A program made the position numbers and the translations under genes. The notes under the pieces are model-generated. The model saw nothing but the letters and a program-made list of their open reading frames with translations. It made no database searches and was not told the origin of the DNA. 64,000 nt of DNA from Thermophagus xiamenensis (GTDB lineage Bacteria > Bacteroidota > Bacteroidia > Bacteroidales > Marinilabiliaceae): contig NZ_FONA01000009.1 of assembly GCF_900112795.1 (NCBI RefSeq), positions 1 through 64,000 on the forward strand. Direction: 5' to 3'. The number at the start of each line of letters is the position of its first letter. Position 1 is the first letter of the stretch. Positions 16,307 through 24,920 of this stretch are shown here, piece by piece.

Positions 16307-19300
16307 TTAATCTCTTCCGAAAAACATTAAAATATCTTTCATTAATTGGTTCTGCTCATTTCTATTAGTTATCGTTTCGAAAGGAAAACCCAGGACAACG
16401 CATTTATAATTACCGGAATAGGCCACTCCGGCACTCACTTTACCGGCGGCATAACGATAAATTCGGAATGCTCCATCTCCTGATGGCTCTATACCATCGG
16501 GTGCTTCCACTTTATAAAGATAAGGATGATATTGAGCATTATAGCTTACTTTCCGAAAAAATGGTTTGGCCTGGTCGGTTACCATCAAAGCGCCGGTATT
16601 ATCGGCATGATTAGTCATCCAGCGGTAATGCAAAACATTTTTTGCAAAATCAATGGCTGCACTATCATTATTCTCAACGATATCGGTACCAATATAGGCT
16701 CCCGAAATAAAAATGTTTCCTCCCCGGTCCAGATACCTTTTTATGGAAGAACGAGTGGAAGGCGTAAGAACCCGGAAATCTTTTTTGGATTGGCTGAACA
16801 AGGATGGTGTACCTCTTTCTTCACCATAAATAACATCTATGGCAAAATAGGGTGTGACATCAAAGTCATGGCACCCGAATCTTTCATCACTTACCGAAAC
16901 AAAAGAGTAACCGGCATCTCTAATTGCCCGTCCGTGTTCAAAAACAAAATCACGATGATTGCCGGGAATAATTTTACCCTCCATATCGGCGAAACTGGCC
17001 CCGTGTCCCGGACTGTCATCATCGAGCCACACAGAAGAACGATGATAGTCATATTGATTTCCGGTATGACTAAAATCTTTGTTCCACGGTACGCCTTCGT
17101 CGTCCCACCAGGCTACTCCTGCCGCCTCACCCTCAACAAAAGCAGGCGGAGCTACACGATCGAAGCCATTAACCACCAACACCAACCCTTTTGAATCTTT
17201 ATCGACAGATACGGCAAGAGTTTCGCCCGGGAAACTGCGCCCTCCTTCGTTTACCGCTCTAACCCTAAAGCTGTAAATGGTATTGTATTCTTCCAGCTCC
17301 ACAATCAAAAAAGTATCTCTGGTGAAAACCCCATTCCCGAATCCGTTATCTTCAATGCGACGATAAACCAGGTAGCCGGTTGGAATAGCAGAAGGCTCTA
17401 AGGGATCAGACACCGGACTCCAGCTAATTTTAACTTTCTTATCACCGACAACTTCTATAGCCATATTTTGGGGTGCAAGGGGTTTGATTACTACCGGTCT
17501 GTTTTCACGAGCAGCTAAAAACCGTGCCATCCCCTTGTATATGGCTCTTGCAACCGTAAATTGAAACCGCGGATCTAAGCCAAATTTCATATCCGCTAAA
17601 TTTTGATGCGACAAAAGCTCAAGCAGCATGGTGGGAACATTGGGGCGCCACGCTTCGGAATATTGTTTGTCCCACATGGCTCTACGTGTCCATTGCGGAT
17701 TAAAAGTAAGTCGGATATCAGAGACTATCTGGCTTTGAACCAAATCAGTAAGGTCCCGGCCGGCCAGTCTTGAAGTTCCATCGGGGAATAGTCCATTATT
17801 ACGAACGCTGCTATAAATACCGAGTGTTCCGATAACGGAATCATTGGGGGTAGTACCGGCGTCGGTATGAAAAGCAAAGGCCAGATCAATGGGGATGTTG
17901 AGTCCTTCAGCTTCCGGATTTCCTGTTGGTCCATTGGGATTTCCCATTAAGAAATTGACCCATTCACCACGTGACTGATAGTCGTCGTTATAATCGTTTT
18001 TATTATTGTTGAGGCTATAAACGATAGAGTCAGGCATCCCTGCATATTGCAGCCAGTAACGGGCTCCCTCCATCCATCGCGGTTTTCCGCTAAGTTTATA
18101 GCCATATGGCTCGGCGTTGAATTTAAAAGGTTCAGCAACAGGGTTCTTACCGTTATTAAGTGACCATTGGCGAGGGATGTATTCTTTATTGGGTTTTCGG
18201 GCCACATTACCCATTCCGCCGCCAAATCGTACAGCATCGGCAGAGATAGTACCGGTTGCATTATCGGGGACAGCCAGAATAACCGAACCTATGTCCGGAT
18301 TCTTACCTGTTTTAAAATGAAAGGTTCCGATATATATCCAGGTCCCGTAACCCATTTGCTGATTCAAAAGGAATCGCGTCTGTCCACCCGTATGATATAC
18401 AGTACAGGGAACATTAGGAAGAGCCTTTTCTTCCTTTCCCCAGGAAACATAAACGGCATAATCACCACTTTCAGGGATATCAGGGATATATTTCAACATT
18501 CCCGAACTTCCGGGATGCACATCCATTTTTAGGTAAGAACCGATAAGGAATGGATTTTCACCTTCAAAAAGTGTATCCTTAGCGGCGAACCCTTTTGGCA
18601 TTTTTATCCAGGAAGCATCTTCATTATTGATTATCATCTCGCTATCACCGGACGAGCCGTCGTTATCAACAATCACCTCGTGAGGTTGCGTATCTCTCTC
18701 CCTGGGCAAGAAAACGGTGGCTCCGGCATCTTCGAGCATGGGAACCAGAAAATTTTGTGTAAAGTTAAAAGGATAAAGATCTTCAACAGTCCCAAATAAC
18801 CGCGCCCGCTGCCACTCCCACCGATCTAGCTCAGCTTCGTAATAGTATCCATGACTGGGCCAAAGGGCAATATTATTTTTAGTAAGGCCTTTTTCAAATT
18901 CTAAGGCTGAAAGATTGGTGACTATGGGCGTGCGGAATTTGTCGTGTTTTAATCTTAATGAATCGGGTATTCCTTTATAATAATATAGAGGAATAAAATC
19001 CTCCAGAGGTCGCCCTTTGCAAAAAAGTTCGATATCATAATTTCTAAACCTCCTCCTAAGTTTCTTTTTTATATTTAATGTCAACTCTTTAATCCAGGCA
19101 TGCCTTATGGGAATCCGGGTTACATGGGGGGAAAGATGAATTTCTACAACACGTTTATCCGGATTGACAAAAACCGAATCGACCTCCATTCGCCCTAAAT
19201 AATTCCATCCATGAAATAAATCGGATACCGAAGCCAGATCATCACGAACCTTATTTAAAAAACTAAGTTCTTTAGAAGTAATTTGCGCACTTGTTTGGTC

Positions 19301-19375
19301 AATGGGATATGCCAAAACCAAAAGGAGCACTATATTAAAAAGCAATGTTTGGATATTGTAATTATTCTTTTTCAT
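16307..19375 (-). CDS. exported N-acetylmuramoyl-L-alanine amidase-like protein with golvesin-type and Fn3 domains
   Basis: The product is 1022 residues with a signal peptide (ends near QTSAQ, about residue 31). An amidase_3-like zinc site is spread over the protein: SHG with His175, Glu198 in TVEDLYPF, His503 in AFAFHTDAGTT, and the likely catalytic Glu586 in PTMLLELLSHQN. The large stretch between (about 255-395) is a golvesin C-terminal-like beta domain (SGDYAVYVSWGKEEK...GTWIYIGTFHF). An Fn3 domain follows (about 640-735), then a flavodoxin/ThuA-like C-terminus. Database relatives are often called xanthan lyase, but the zinc-site layout favours peptide-amide cleavage on muropeptides. It is the first gene of the minus-strand cluster, 51 bp before the GT gene, and is preceded by an excellent promoter. 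Confidence 0.82.
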   Translation of the reverse strand: MKKNNYNIQTLLFNIVLLLVLAYPIDQTSAQITSKELSFLNKVRDDLASVSDLFHGWNYLGRMEVDSVFVNPDKRVVEIHLSPHVTRIPIRHAWIKELTLNIKKKLRRRFRNYDIELFCKGRPLEDFIPLYYYKGIPDSLRLKHDKFRTPIVTNLSALEFEKGLTKNNIALWPSHGYYYEAELDRWEWQRARLFGTVEDLYPFNFTQNFLVPMLEDAGATVFLPRERDTQPHEVIVDNDGSSGDSEMIINNEDASWIKMPKGFAAKDTLFEGENPFLIGSYLKMDVHPGSSGMLKYIPDIPESGDYAVYVSWGKEEKALPNVPCTVYHTGGQTRFLLNQQMGYGTWIYIGTFHFKTGKNPDIGSVILAVPDNATGTISADAVRFGGGMGNVARKPNKEYIPRQWSLNNGKNPVAEPFKFNAEPYGYKLSGKPRWMEGARYWLQYAGMPDSIVYSLNNNKNDYNDDYQSRGEWVNFLMGNPNGPTGNPEAEGLNIPIDLAFAFHTDAGTTPNDSVIGTLGIYSSVRNNGLFPDGTSRLAGRDLTDLVQSQIVSDIRLTFNPQWTRRAMWDKQYSEAWRPNVPTMLLELLSHQNLADMKFGLDPRFQFTVARAIYKGMARFLAARENRPVVIKPLAPQNMAIEVVGDKKVKISWSPVSDPLEPSAIPTGYLVYRRIEDNGFGNGVFTRDTFLIVELEEYNTIYSFRVRAVNEGGRSFPGETLAVSVDKDSKGLVLVVNGFDRVAPPAFVEGEAAGVAWWDDEGVPWNKDFSHTGNQYDYHRSSVWLDDDSPGHGASFADMEGKIIPGNHRDFVFEHGRAIRDAGYSFVSVSDERFGCHDFDVTPYFAIDVIYGEERGTPSLFSQSKKDFRVLTPSTRSSIKRYLDRGGNIFISGAYIGTDIVENNDSAAIDFAKNVLHYRWMTNHADNTGALMVTDQAKPFFRKVSYNAQYHPYLYKVEAPDGIEPSGDGAFRIYRYAAGKVSAGVAYSGNYKCVVLGFPFETITNRNEQNQLMKDILMFFGRD

Positions 19376-19557
19376 AAAAAATGACTAAAAATAACAATCT
19401 CAGAAAATTATTCATTGACTTAAAAGTATCTTTTTACAATAATGTTGTTTAAAAAGCGACTTTACAAGCAAAATAACATCCTGCCAAATTATTAGTTTAC
19501 AAAATTTTAAACGCCACACACTCCCTTTCACCCGATAAAGCCCTATCTTTTGATGTT

Positions 19558-19588
19558 CAAAATTAGAAACTATTTTCAAAGAAACAAA
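19558..19588 (-). promoter_or_regulatory. promoter of the minus-strand salvage operon
   Basis: On the minus strand: TTTG (19588-19585), exactly 19 bp, then TAATTTTG (19565-19558). This matches TTTG-N19-TAnnTTTG. Transcription would begin near 19550, leaving a leader of about 175 nt before the amidase start at 19375. The 391-bp divergent gap 19376-19766 also holds the candidate operator and the murK -7 box. Confidence 0.7.
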
Positions 19589-19590
19589 AA

Positions 19591-19603
19591 TTTGTAATAC
19601 ATC
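19591..19603. promoter_or_regulatory. candidate GntR operator in the amidase/murK divergent region
   Basis: TTTGTAATACATC contains TGT-AAT-ACA, a short inverted repeat of the FadR-type GntR form (GTnnnAC). It agrees at 10 of 13 positions with TATGTCATACATG at 22331-22343 upstream of nagB. It lies 2 bp upstream of the -33 box of the amidase promoter and about 33 bp upstream of the murK -7 box, where a bound regulator could affect both. Binding is inferred. Confidence 0.4.
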
Positions 19604-19636
19604 TTATATAATATCAAAAACTGAACTATTTTTTAG

Positions 19637-19644
19637 TATCTTTG
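19637..19644 (+). promoter_or_regulatory. -7 box for murK-murQ
   Basis: TATCTTTG matches TAnnTTTG. No TTTG is found 19-21 bp upstream (the bases there are TCAA-like), so the -33 element is weak or replaced by an activator. The leader to the murK start would be about 115 nt. Confidence 0.5.
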
Positions 19645-19766
19645 CAATCACAAATTCCTCAATGGAATGGGAAATAGACACAGTAAAACTCCTTGCGATC
19701 ATAATAAAGGAGATTAAAAAAACAGAATAGAACAAAAACATAACATATAATACATATTTCCACAAA

Positions 19767-20606
19767 ATGATACTGATAGCCGACAGTGGATCAACAAAGA
19801 CCACCTGGTGTATGCTGAATGCAAAAACGGGGGAAACAGAATACCTCAAGACCCGAGGCATTAATCCCTATTACCAGGATCATGATACCATATTAAAAAC
19901 ATTGGAAGAGGACTTTACAGGCGCCCAACGTCAATTCGAGACCATTTATTTTTATGGTGCAGGATGTGCCAATACGGAAATAAATCAAACGGCCAGGGAA
20001 GCCTTAAGTTGTTTCTTCCAGGCCAAGCAGATAGAAATTACCAGTGACCTAATGGCCGCCGCTCATGCGCTATGTGGCGAAGAAGAAGGTATTGCATGCA
20101 TTCTGGGCACCGGTTCCAACTCGTGTTACTACGACGGCTCCAAGATTTCAGCCAATGTATCGCCCCTCGGATTCATATTGGGGGATGAGGGTAGCGGTGC
20201 TGTCATAGGAAAAAAACTTTTGGCCGACATACTCAAAAAACAATTGCCACAAGATATCATTGAATTATTTTTCAATACTTATAAAACAGATGCGGCCCAA
20301 ATTCTTCATCATATTTACAAGCAGCCTTTCCCCAATCGATATGCAGCAGGCTTTACTCATTTCATTTCAGAACACATTTCTTATCCGGCATTACGCCAAT
20401 TGGTTAAAACATCTTTTGATGAATTTTTGAAGCGAAATGTAATGCAATATGAAAAAGCCGGACAATTACCAATCCATTTCGTTGGTAGCATTGCCTGGCA
20501 TTTTAAGGAAATATTAAAAGAAAGTCTTATCGAAAACAATTTAAAACCTGGGAAAATCATAAAAGATCCCATGCCTGGATTAATAAAATACCACTCAAAC
20601 CATTAA
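19767..20606 (+). CDS. murK: MurNAc/GlcNAc kinase, BadF/BadG/BcrA/BcrD ATPase family
   Basis: The product is 279 residues, the usual length. The ASKHA-fold ATP-binding motifs are visible: LIADSGSTKTTWCMLNAKTG at the N-terminus (phosphate 1), ACILGTGSNSCYYDG (phosphate 2) and ILGDEGSGAVIGKKLL. In this family the product phosphorylates the 6-hydroxyl of N-acetylglucosamine or N-acetylmuramate in the cytoplasm. The gene is 49 bp upstream of murQ on the same strand, which is the arrangement of murK-murQ in Tannerella forsythia, and that supports MurNAc as substrate over GlcNAc alone. An AmpG/MurT-like permease is on the divergent strand. The family call is firm; the substrate is an inference from context. 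Confidence 0.88.
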   Translation: MILIADSGSTKTTWCMLNAKTGETEYLKTRGINPYYQDHDTILKTLEEDFTGAQRQFETIYFYGAGCANTEINQTAREALSCFFQAKQIEITSDLMAAAHALCGEEEGIACILGTGSNSCYYDGSKISANVSPLGFILGDEGSGAVIGKKLLADILKKQLPQDIIELFFNTYKTDAAQILHHIYKQPFPNRYAAGFTHFISEHISYPALRQLVKTSFDEFLKRNVMQYEKAGQLPIHFVGSIAWHFKEILKESLIENNLKPGKIIKDPMPGLIKYHSNH

Positions 20607-20655
20607 AAACCTCATCAAACAAACAATAAATTAATCATTTTAAGTCCTTAAATAT

Positions 20656-21486
20656 ATGTCTGAAACAAGCAAATTCACCCTTAGTATTACGGAATCACCT
20701 TCCAGATTTAAAAATTTGGAGAAAATGGAAGTTGCTGACCTTATTAAGAGCATTAATGAAGAAGATGCCAAAGTTCATATCGCGGTTCGGAAAGCGCTTC
20801 CGCAAATAGAACAATTAATTGTTCGGATTATAGAGAGGATGAGACAAGGGGGGCGTGTCTTTTATTTAGGTGCTGGGACAAGCGGCCGACTGGGCGTACT
20901 GGATGCCTCAGAGCTACCTCCAACATTTGGTGTTCCCGACACATTGGTAATAGGTCTTATCGCAGGGGGAGATGTAGCATTAAGAAAAGCCGTAGAAAAT
21001 GCTGAAGATGACCCCCACATGGCCTGGAAAGAATTACAGGCACATAACATCAATCAATTAGATACTGTAATAGGCATAGCTGCGTCCGGCACCACACCGT
21101 ACGTTATAGGCGGCATAAAAAATGCCAGAGAAAACGGGATACTTACCGGATGTATAACTTGTAATCCCAACTCAGAAATAGCCAAAGTGGCAGAATACCC
21201 CATCGAAGCTATTGTTGGTCCGGAATTTATCACCGGAAGTACTCGCCTCAAAGCCGGAACCGCTCAAAAAATGATTCTCAACATGATCACCACTACCCTA
21301 ATGATAAAACTAGGCAAAGTTAAGGGTAACAAAATGGTAAACATGCAACTAAACAACAAAAAGCTCATTAACAGAGGAACACGCATGCTTATGGAAGAAT
21401 TGAAGCTGGACAAAGAAAGCGCTCGCCAATTATTGATGCGTTATGGCTCAGTCAAAAAAGCTATTGATGAATATAAAAAGGAATAG
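20656..21486 (+). CDS. murQ: N-acetylmuramic acid 6-phosphate etherase
   Basis: The product is 276 residues, slightly shorter than E. coli MurQ. It shows the SIS-fold signature RVFYLGAGTSGRLGVLDASE followed by LPPTFG; the Glu of DASE is the expected catalytic acid, and a second acidic site lies in KAVENAEDDPHMAW. Further conserved blocks are IGIAASGTTPYVIGGI and TGSTRLKAGTAQKMILNMI. It splits the lactyl ether of MurNAc-6-P to give GlcNAc-6-P and D-lactate in the cytoplasm. It follows murK directly and feeds the NagB-PIG-L protein encoded 0.9 kb downstream. The gene ends 23 bp from the stop of the convergent GntR gene. Confidence 0.97.
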   Translation: MSETSKFTLSITESPSRFKNLEKMEVADLIKSINEEDAKVHIAVRKALPQIEQLIVRIIERMRQGGRVFYLGAGTSGRLGVLDASELPPTFGVPDTLVIGLIAGGDVALRKAVENAEDDPHMAWKELQAHNINQLDTVIGIAASGTTPYVIGGIKNARENGILTGCITCNPNSEIAKVAEYPIEAIVGPEFITGSTRLKAGTAQKMILNMITTTLMIKLGKVKGNKMVNMQLNNKKLINRGTRMLMEELKLDKESARQLLMRYGSVKKAIDEYKKE

Positions 21487-21509
21487 AAATGAACTCAAAT
21501 ACCTGTTGT

Positions 21510-22241
21510 TTATTTAAAAACTTTTTTCAGGTATCGCTCATAAACCTCATGGTTTCTGATAACCAATTTTTCGGTTTCCAGGTAAGCCCGTTCTTCGTCT
21601 TTGGCTTCAACGGCAGCCAGAATATTGCGTTGAGCATTCATTGTAAATTCTTTTTCCCCTTCCACATTAGCATAGATAAAGTTTCTCATGCGCGGCAAAA
21701 GAGAATAGATAGGTTCCAGACTGATAATAATAATGGGGTTTCCGGTGGCTTTGGCCAAATTCATATGAAAGCGGTTAATAGTATCCACTTCCTGCTGAGT
21801 GTTATCCGGATCGCAACGTTCAAGATCAGCAATATTCTCGGTAAGTATTTTGATATCCTCATCGGTACGGTTTCGGGCTGCCAACCGGGAAATTTCGGGT
21901 TCAAAAATACGTCGAACTTCAATAATTTGAGAAATCAAATTGGAATCGAAACTCAGATCATAATAAAGATTCAAAGATTTAATAGCATCTTCGATCTTTA
22001 TCTCAGAAACATACATTCCACTCCCTTTCCTGATTTCAATAAGTCCCCGGGCATTGAGGCGCCGAAGGGCTTCTCTCAAGGCAGTGCGGCTTACACCAAA
22101 AAGTTCGCAAAGCTCTTTTTCCGACGGAAGCTTGACACCTTGTACCAATTTTTTTTGTCGTATAGCTTCTTCAATCTTCCGCTCAATTTTCTGACTCAAA
22201 GTCTGAGTGGTACCTATTTTACTGAATATTTCGTCCATCAA
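21510..22241 (-). CDS. GntR-family transcriptional regulator, FadR subfamily (FCD domain)
   Basis: The product is 243 residues. The N-terminal winged HTH reads GVKLPSEKELCELFGVSRTA then LREALRRLNARGLIEIRKGS (about residues 35-80), and the rest is an all-helical FCD ligand domain with ARNRTDEDIKILTENIADLE and histidines (RFHMNLAKATGN, IRNHEVYERYL) of the metal-binding pocket. FadR-type regulators usually repress catabolic genes and release DNA on binding a metabolite. It is convergent with murQ and divergent from nagB, and both control regions contain the same TGTnATACA element, so a sugar-phosphate such as GlcNAc-6-P or MurNAc-6-P is a reasonable ligand guess. Its own -7 box (TATATTTG) lies at 22279-22272. 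Confidence 0.93.
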   Translation of the reverse strand: MMDEIFSKIGTTQTLSQKIERKIEEAIRQKKLVQGVKLPSEKELCELFGVSRTALREALRRLNARGLIEIRKGSGMYVSEIKIEDAIKSLNLYYDLSFDSNLISQIIEVRRIFEPEISRLAARNRTDEDIKILTENIADLERCDPDNTQQEVDTINRFHMNLAKATGNPIIIISLEPIYSLLPRMRNFIYANVEGEKEFTMNAQRNILAAVEAKDEERAYLETEKLVIRNHEVYERYLKKVFK

Positions 22242-22271
22242 TCTGTCTTAAAAATTTAAAGAAATAACACA

Positions 22272-22279
22272 CAAATATA
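22272..22279 (-). promoter_or_regulatory. -7 box for the GntR regulator gene
   Basis: On the minus strand TATATTTG matches TAnnTTTG about 30 bp upstream of the start at 22241. No TTTG lies at the expected -33 distance. Confidence 0.5.
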
Positions 22280-22319
22280 GACTTTTTATTCCGTTTATGA
22301 AGGCTTTATATTGAACTTT

Positions 22320-22343
22320 TATTTTTGAAATATGTCATACATG
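22320..22343 (+). promoter_or_regulatory. nagB -7 box with overlapping candidate GntR operator
   Basis: TATTTTTG (22320-22327) is a -7 box; TATGTCATACATG (22331-22343) follows at once, covering the likely start point. The operator contains ATGT-CAT-ACAT, an inverted repeat of GntR type. Binding here would block initiation. The leader to nagB is about 90 nt. Confidence 0.5.
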
Positions 22344-22425
22344 TGAATATCTCACCTATGATTTAAAAAAAGCCAGAATTGCAAAACAAATTTAAAAAAA
22401 CACATTAAACCAAAAATAAAATCTT

Positions 22426-24369
22426 ATGTCAAACCAAGTTAACTTCTCGGAACAATCGATAGAAAAGATCCCTCTTCAGATTGTGGCAAACAAGGAAGAA
22501 GGTGCCAAAATCATTGCAACCTTAATCAGTGATTTGATAAAAGAAAAAACAGCTCAAGGGAAAAAAACAGTATTAGGCCTTGCCACAGGCTCTTCTCCTA
22601 TTTTAATTTACAAGGAACTTATTCGGCAACACAAAGAAGAAGGCCTGAGTTTTAAGAATGTAATAACCTTCAATCTGGATGAATATTACCCCATGCATCC
22701 AGAAAACAAACAAAGCTATGTAAAATTTATGTGGGAAAATCTGTTCGACCATATTGACATCGAACCTCAAAACGTACATATTCCTGATGGAACTATAGAA
22801 ATTGACCAAATAGAACCATACTGCACACAATATGAAGAAAAAATAAAATCGGTAGGTGGAATTGATTTGCAGTTATTAGGCATAGGTCGTTCAGGCCATA
22901 TCGGCTTTAATGAGCCTGGCTCAGCCATCAATTCAACCACCCGGCTGGTCAAACTGGACCCTATTACCATTGCCGATGCAGCAAAAGACTTCGGGAATAA
23001 AGAGGCAGTCCCCACCAAGGCCTTAACAATGGGGATAAATACTATTTTGAGTGCTAAAAGAATAATATTAGCTGCCTGGGGAAAAAACAAATCAATTATC
23101 TTGAAAAAAATGTTGGAAGGTCCTGTTTCAACAAAAGTTCCAGCCTCTTTTTTACAACTTCATACAGATGTAACAGTTTTTGCCGATAAAGATGCTACGG
23201 ATGAACTGTCCCGCACTAAGGCTCCATGGCTTTACGGCATGGTAAATTGGACCCCCAAAATGATTAAAAGAGCTGTCGTATGGCTAAGTTTAAAAACCGG
23301 AAAACCTATTCTAAAACTCACCGATGATGATTATAAGAGTGAGGGGCTAACGGATCTGCTAGCCTTTTACGGAAAAGCATATGACCTAAACATAAAAGTT
23401 TTTAGTCAGATACGTGATACTATTACCGGCTGGCCGGGAGGCAAACCGGGAGCTCATGAAAAAACCCGCCCGGAACGCCCCGAACCACCGGTTAAAAGAT
23501 CTCTCATTTTTAGTCCTCACCCCGATGATGACGTAATATCGATGGGTGGAACCCTACTCAGATTAACCGACCAGGGACATGACGTCCATGTAGCTTATCA
23601 AACATCAGGAAATATTGCCGTATTTGACGATGATGCCCTTCGCTTTTCCACCTTCGCGGTTGATTTGCTAAAATGTTACAACATTGATACCCCTCTAACA
23701 GAGGAACATAAAAAACTGACTCAATTCTTAAAAGAGAAAAAACCTGATGACATTGACATTCCTTTTGTGAAAAACATAAAACGGTTGATCAGACAAGGGG
23801 AAGCCCAGGCAGCCTGCCGTTTTTGTAATGTTAAAGAAGAAAATGTTCATTTTCTAAATCTTCCGTTCTATGAAACGGGCCTCATAGAAAAGAAACCCAT
23901 GTCGGAAGCAGATATAAACATAGTAATCGATCTACTACGGCAAGTAAAACCCCATCAGATTTTTGCTGCAGGCGATCTTCAGGACCCCCACGGCACTCAT
24001 GAAGTATGCCTGCAAATTATATTGGCTGCTCTCAGAAAAATAAAATCGGAAGGAGATGCATGGTTAAAAGACTGTTATATATGGCTATATCGTGGCGCCT
24101 GGCAAGAGTGGGATATTGAAGACATAGAGATGGCCGTCCCCATCAGTCCTGATGAATTAATGCGCAAACGGAAAGCGATCTTTAAACATCAATCCCAGAA
24201 AGATTTTCCTGTATTCCCCGGAGAAGACAGTCGTGAATTCTGGCAAAGAGCAGAGGACCGAAACAGGGCAACGGCAAAGCTCTATGATAAGCTGGGCCTA
24301 ACCGAATATGAAGCTATTGAAGCATTTGTAAGATATCCTCTCGATAATGAGGATTCGTTCTTAAAGTAA
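22426..24369 (+). CDS. nagB: glucosamine-6-phosphate deaminase fused to a PIG-L/LmbE-type deacetylase
   Basis: The product is 647 residues. Residues 1-265 are a NagB domain: LGLATGSSPILIYKELI, VITFNLDEYYPMHPENKQSY with Asp85-Glu86, and GIGRSGHIGFNEPGS. E. coli NagB uses Asp141-His143-Glu148; the matching positions here are Ser156, His158 and Glu163, so the Asp is replaced. After a linker, residues 358-640 form a PIG-L domain with SPHPDDDVISMGG (zinc HPDD) and DPHGTHEVCLQ. NagB converts GlcN-6-P to fructose-6-P and ammonia; PIG-L domains remove acetyl from GlcNAc groups. The fusion could therefore take GlcNAc-6-P from MurQ to Fru-6-P in one protein, making a separate NagA unnecessary. This fused form is widespread in Bacteroidota, but the activity of the second domain is not established. 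Confidence 0.9.
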   Translation: MSNQVNFSEQSIEKIPLQIVANKEEGAKIIATLISDLIKEKTAQGKKTVLGLATGSSPILIYKELIRQHKEEGLSFKNVITFNLDEYYPMHPENKQSYVKFMWENLFDHIDIEPQNVHIPDGTIEIDQIEPYCTQYEEKIKSVGGIDLQLLGIGRSGHIGFNEPGSAINSTTRLVKLDPITIADAAKDFGNKEAVPTKALTMGINTILSAKRIILAAWGKNKSIILKKMLEGPVSTKVPASFLQLHTDVTVFADKDATDELSRTKAPWLYGMVNWTPKMIKRAVVWLSLKTGKPILKLTDDDYKSEGLTDLLAFYGKAYDLNIKVFSQIRDTITGWPGGKPGAHEKTRPERPEPPVKRSLIFSPHPDDDVISMGGTLLRLTDQGHDVHVAYQTSGNIAVFDDDALRFSTFAVDLLKCYNIDTPLTEEHKKLTQFLKEKKPDDIDIPFVKNIKRLIRQGEAQAACRFCNVKEENVHFLNLPFYETGLIEKKPMSEADINIVIDLLRQVKPHQIFAAGDLQDPHGTHEVCLQIILAALRKIKSEGDAWLKDCYIWLYRGAWQEWDIEDIEMAVPISPDELMRKRKAIFKHQSQKDFPVFPGEDSREFWQRAEDRNRATAKLYDKLGLTEYEAIEAFVRYPLDNEDSFLK

Positions 24370-24432
24370 ACAACCCCTAACCAACTTTAATTTTAAGCTT
24401 TTATTACCTTAGCTTATATCCACTAACAAAAA

Positions 24433-24563
24433 GAGGGTGTCTAAAATGTGCGTCAGGCTCCGAAAACACAAAACAAGCTTTTATATAATCTATTAAATAA
24501 CAAAGTTTATCAGAGTATTTACTGAATTTCATAGATTAAGCAACAAACTTTTTAGACGCCCTC
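24433..24563. mobile_element. MITE-like element with 15-bp terminal inverted repeats
   Basis: GAGGGTGTCTAAAAT (24433-24447) and CTTTTTAGACGCCCTC-type sequence ending at 24563 are imperfect inverted repeats bounding 131 bp with no coding content. GAGGGTGTC-type ends occur on several IS families, so this may be a non-autonomous derivative. I see no clear target-site duplication. It lies in the 749-bp gap between nagB and the polysaccharide locus; the rest of 24370-25118 shows only a promoter box and AT-rich DNA. Confidence 0.5.
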
Positions 24564-24912
24564 ACTTTTATTTCTCTATAGTTGAAATGTGAAATTGGTA
24601 GCTCAGATTTTCTATACCTTTCCCAAAACATTTTCACAGAATTTTTCTCTTATTCTGAACGACCCACCATTATAAATAACCAACCAGGCCAGTTAAGCAA
24701 TTACAAAAACAGAAAACCTCTTTAGGACAATAACAAGAACTCTCTAAAAAGTCCTCAAAAAGTAAATAGCCAATCTTTATAATAGATGTTTTGAGGCGAA
24801 ATATGTTTTTTGCAATGTGGACAAATGATTATTAAATCCAGTCAAATTCACGCATCGCTCTGAATTCAAATAGTTTCAACCACTAATCATATTTTAAACA
24901 TATTTCACATTT

Positions 24913-24920
24913 TACTTTTG
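24913..24920 (+). promoter_or_regulatory. -7 box of the polysaccharide-utilisation locus
   Basis: TACTTTTG matches TAnnTTTG, about 200 bp upstream of the first gene. No TTTG is present at the -33 distance, which suits an activator-dependent SusC/D operon. No regulator gene (HTCS, SusR-type or sigma/anti-sigma) is adjacent. Confidence 0.4.

Noticed and set aside
16526-17194. 222-residue plus-strand gene inside the amidase-like gene
   Set aside because: Antisense open frame to a protein with intact signal peptide and domain structure.
21489-22259. 256-residue plus-strand gene
   Set aside because: It lies antisense to a convincing GntR regulator and has no recognisable domains.
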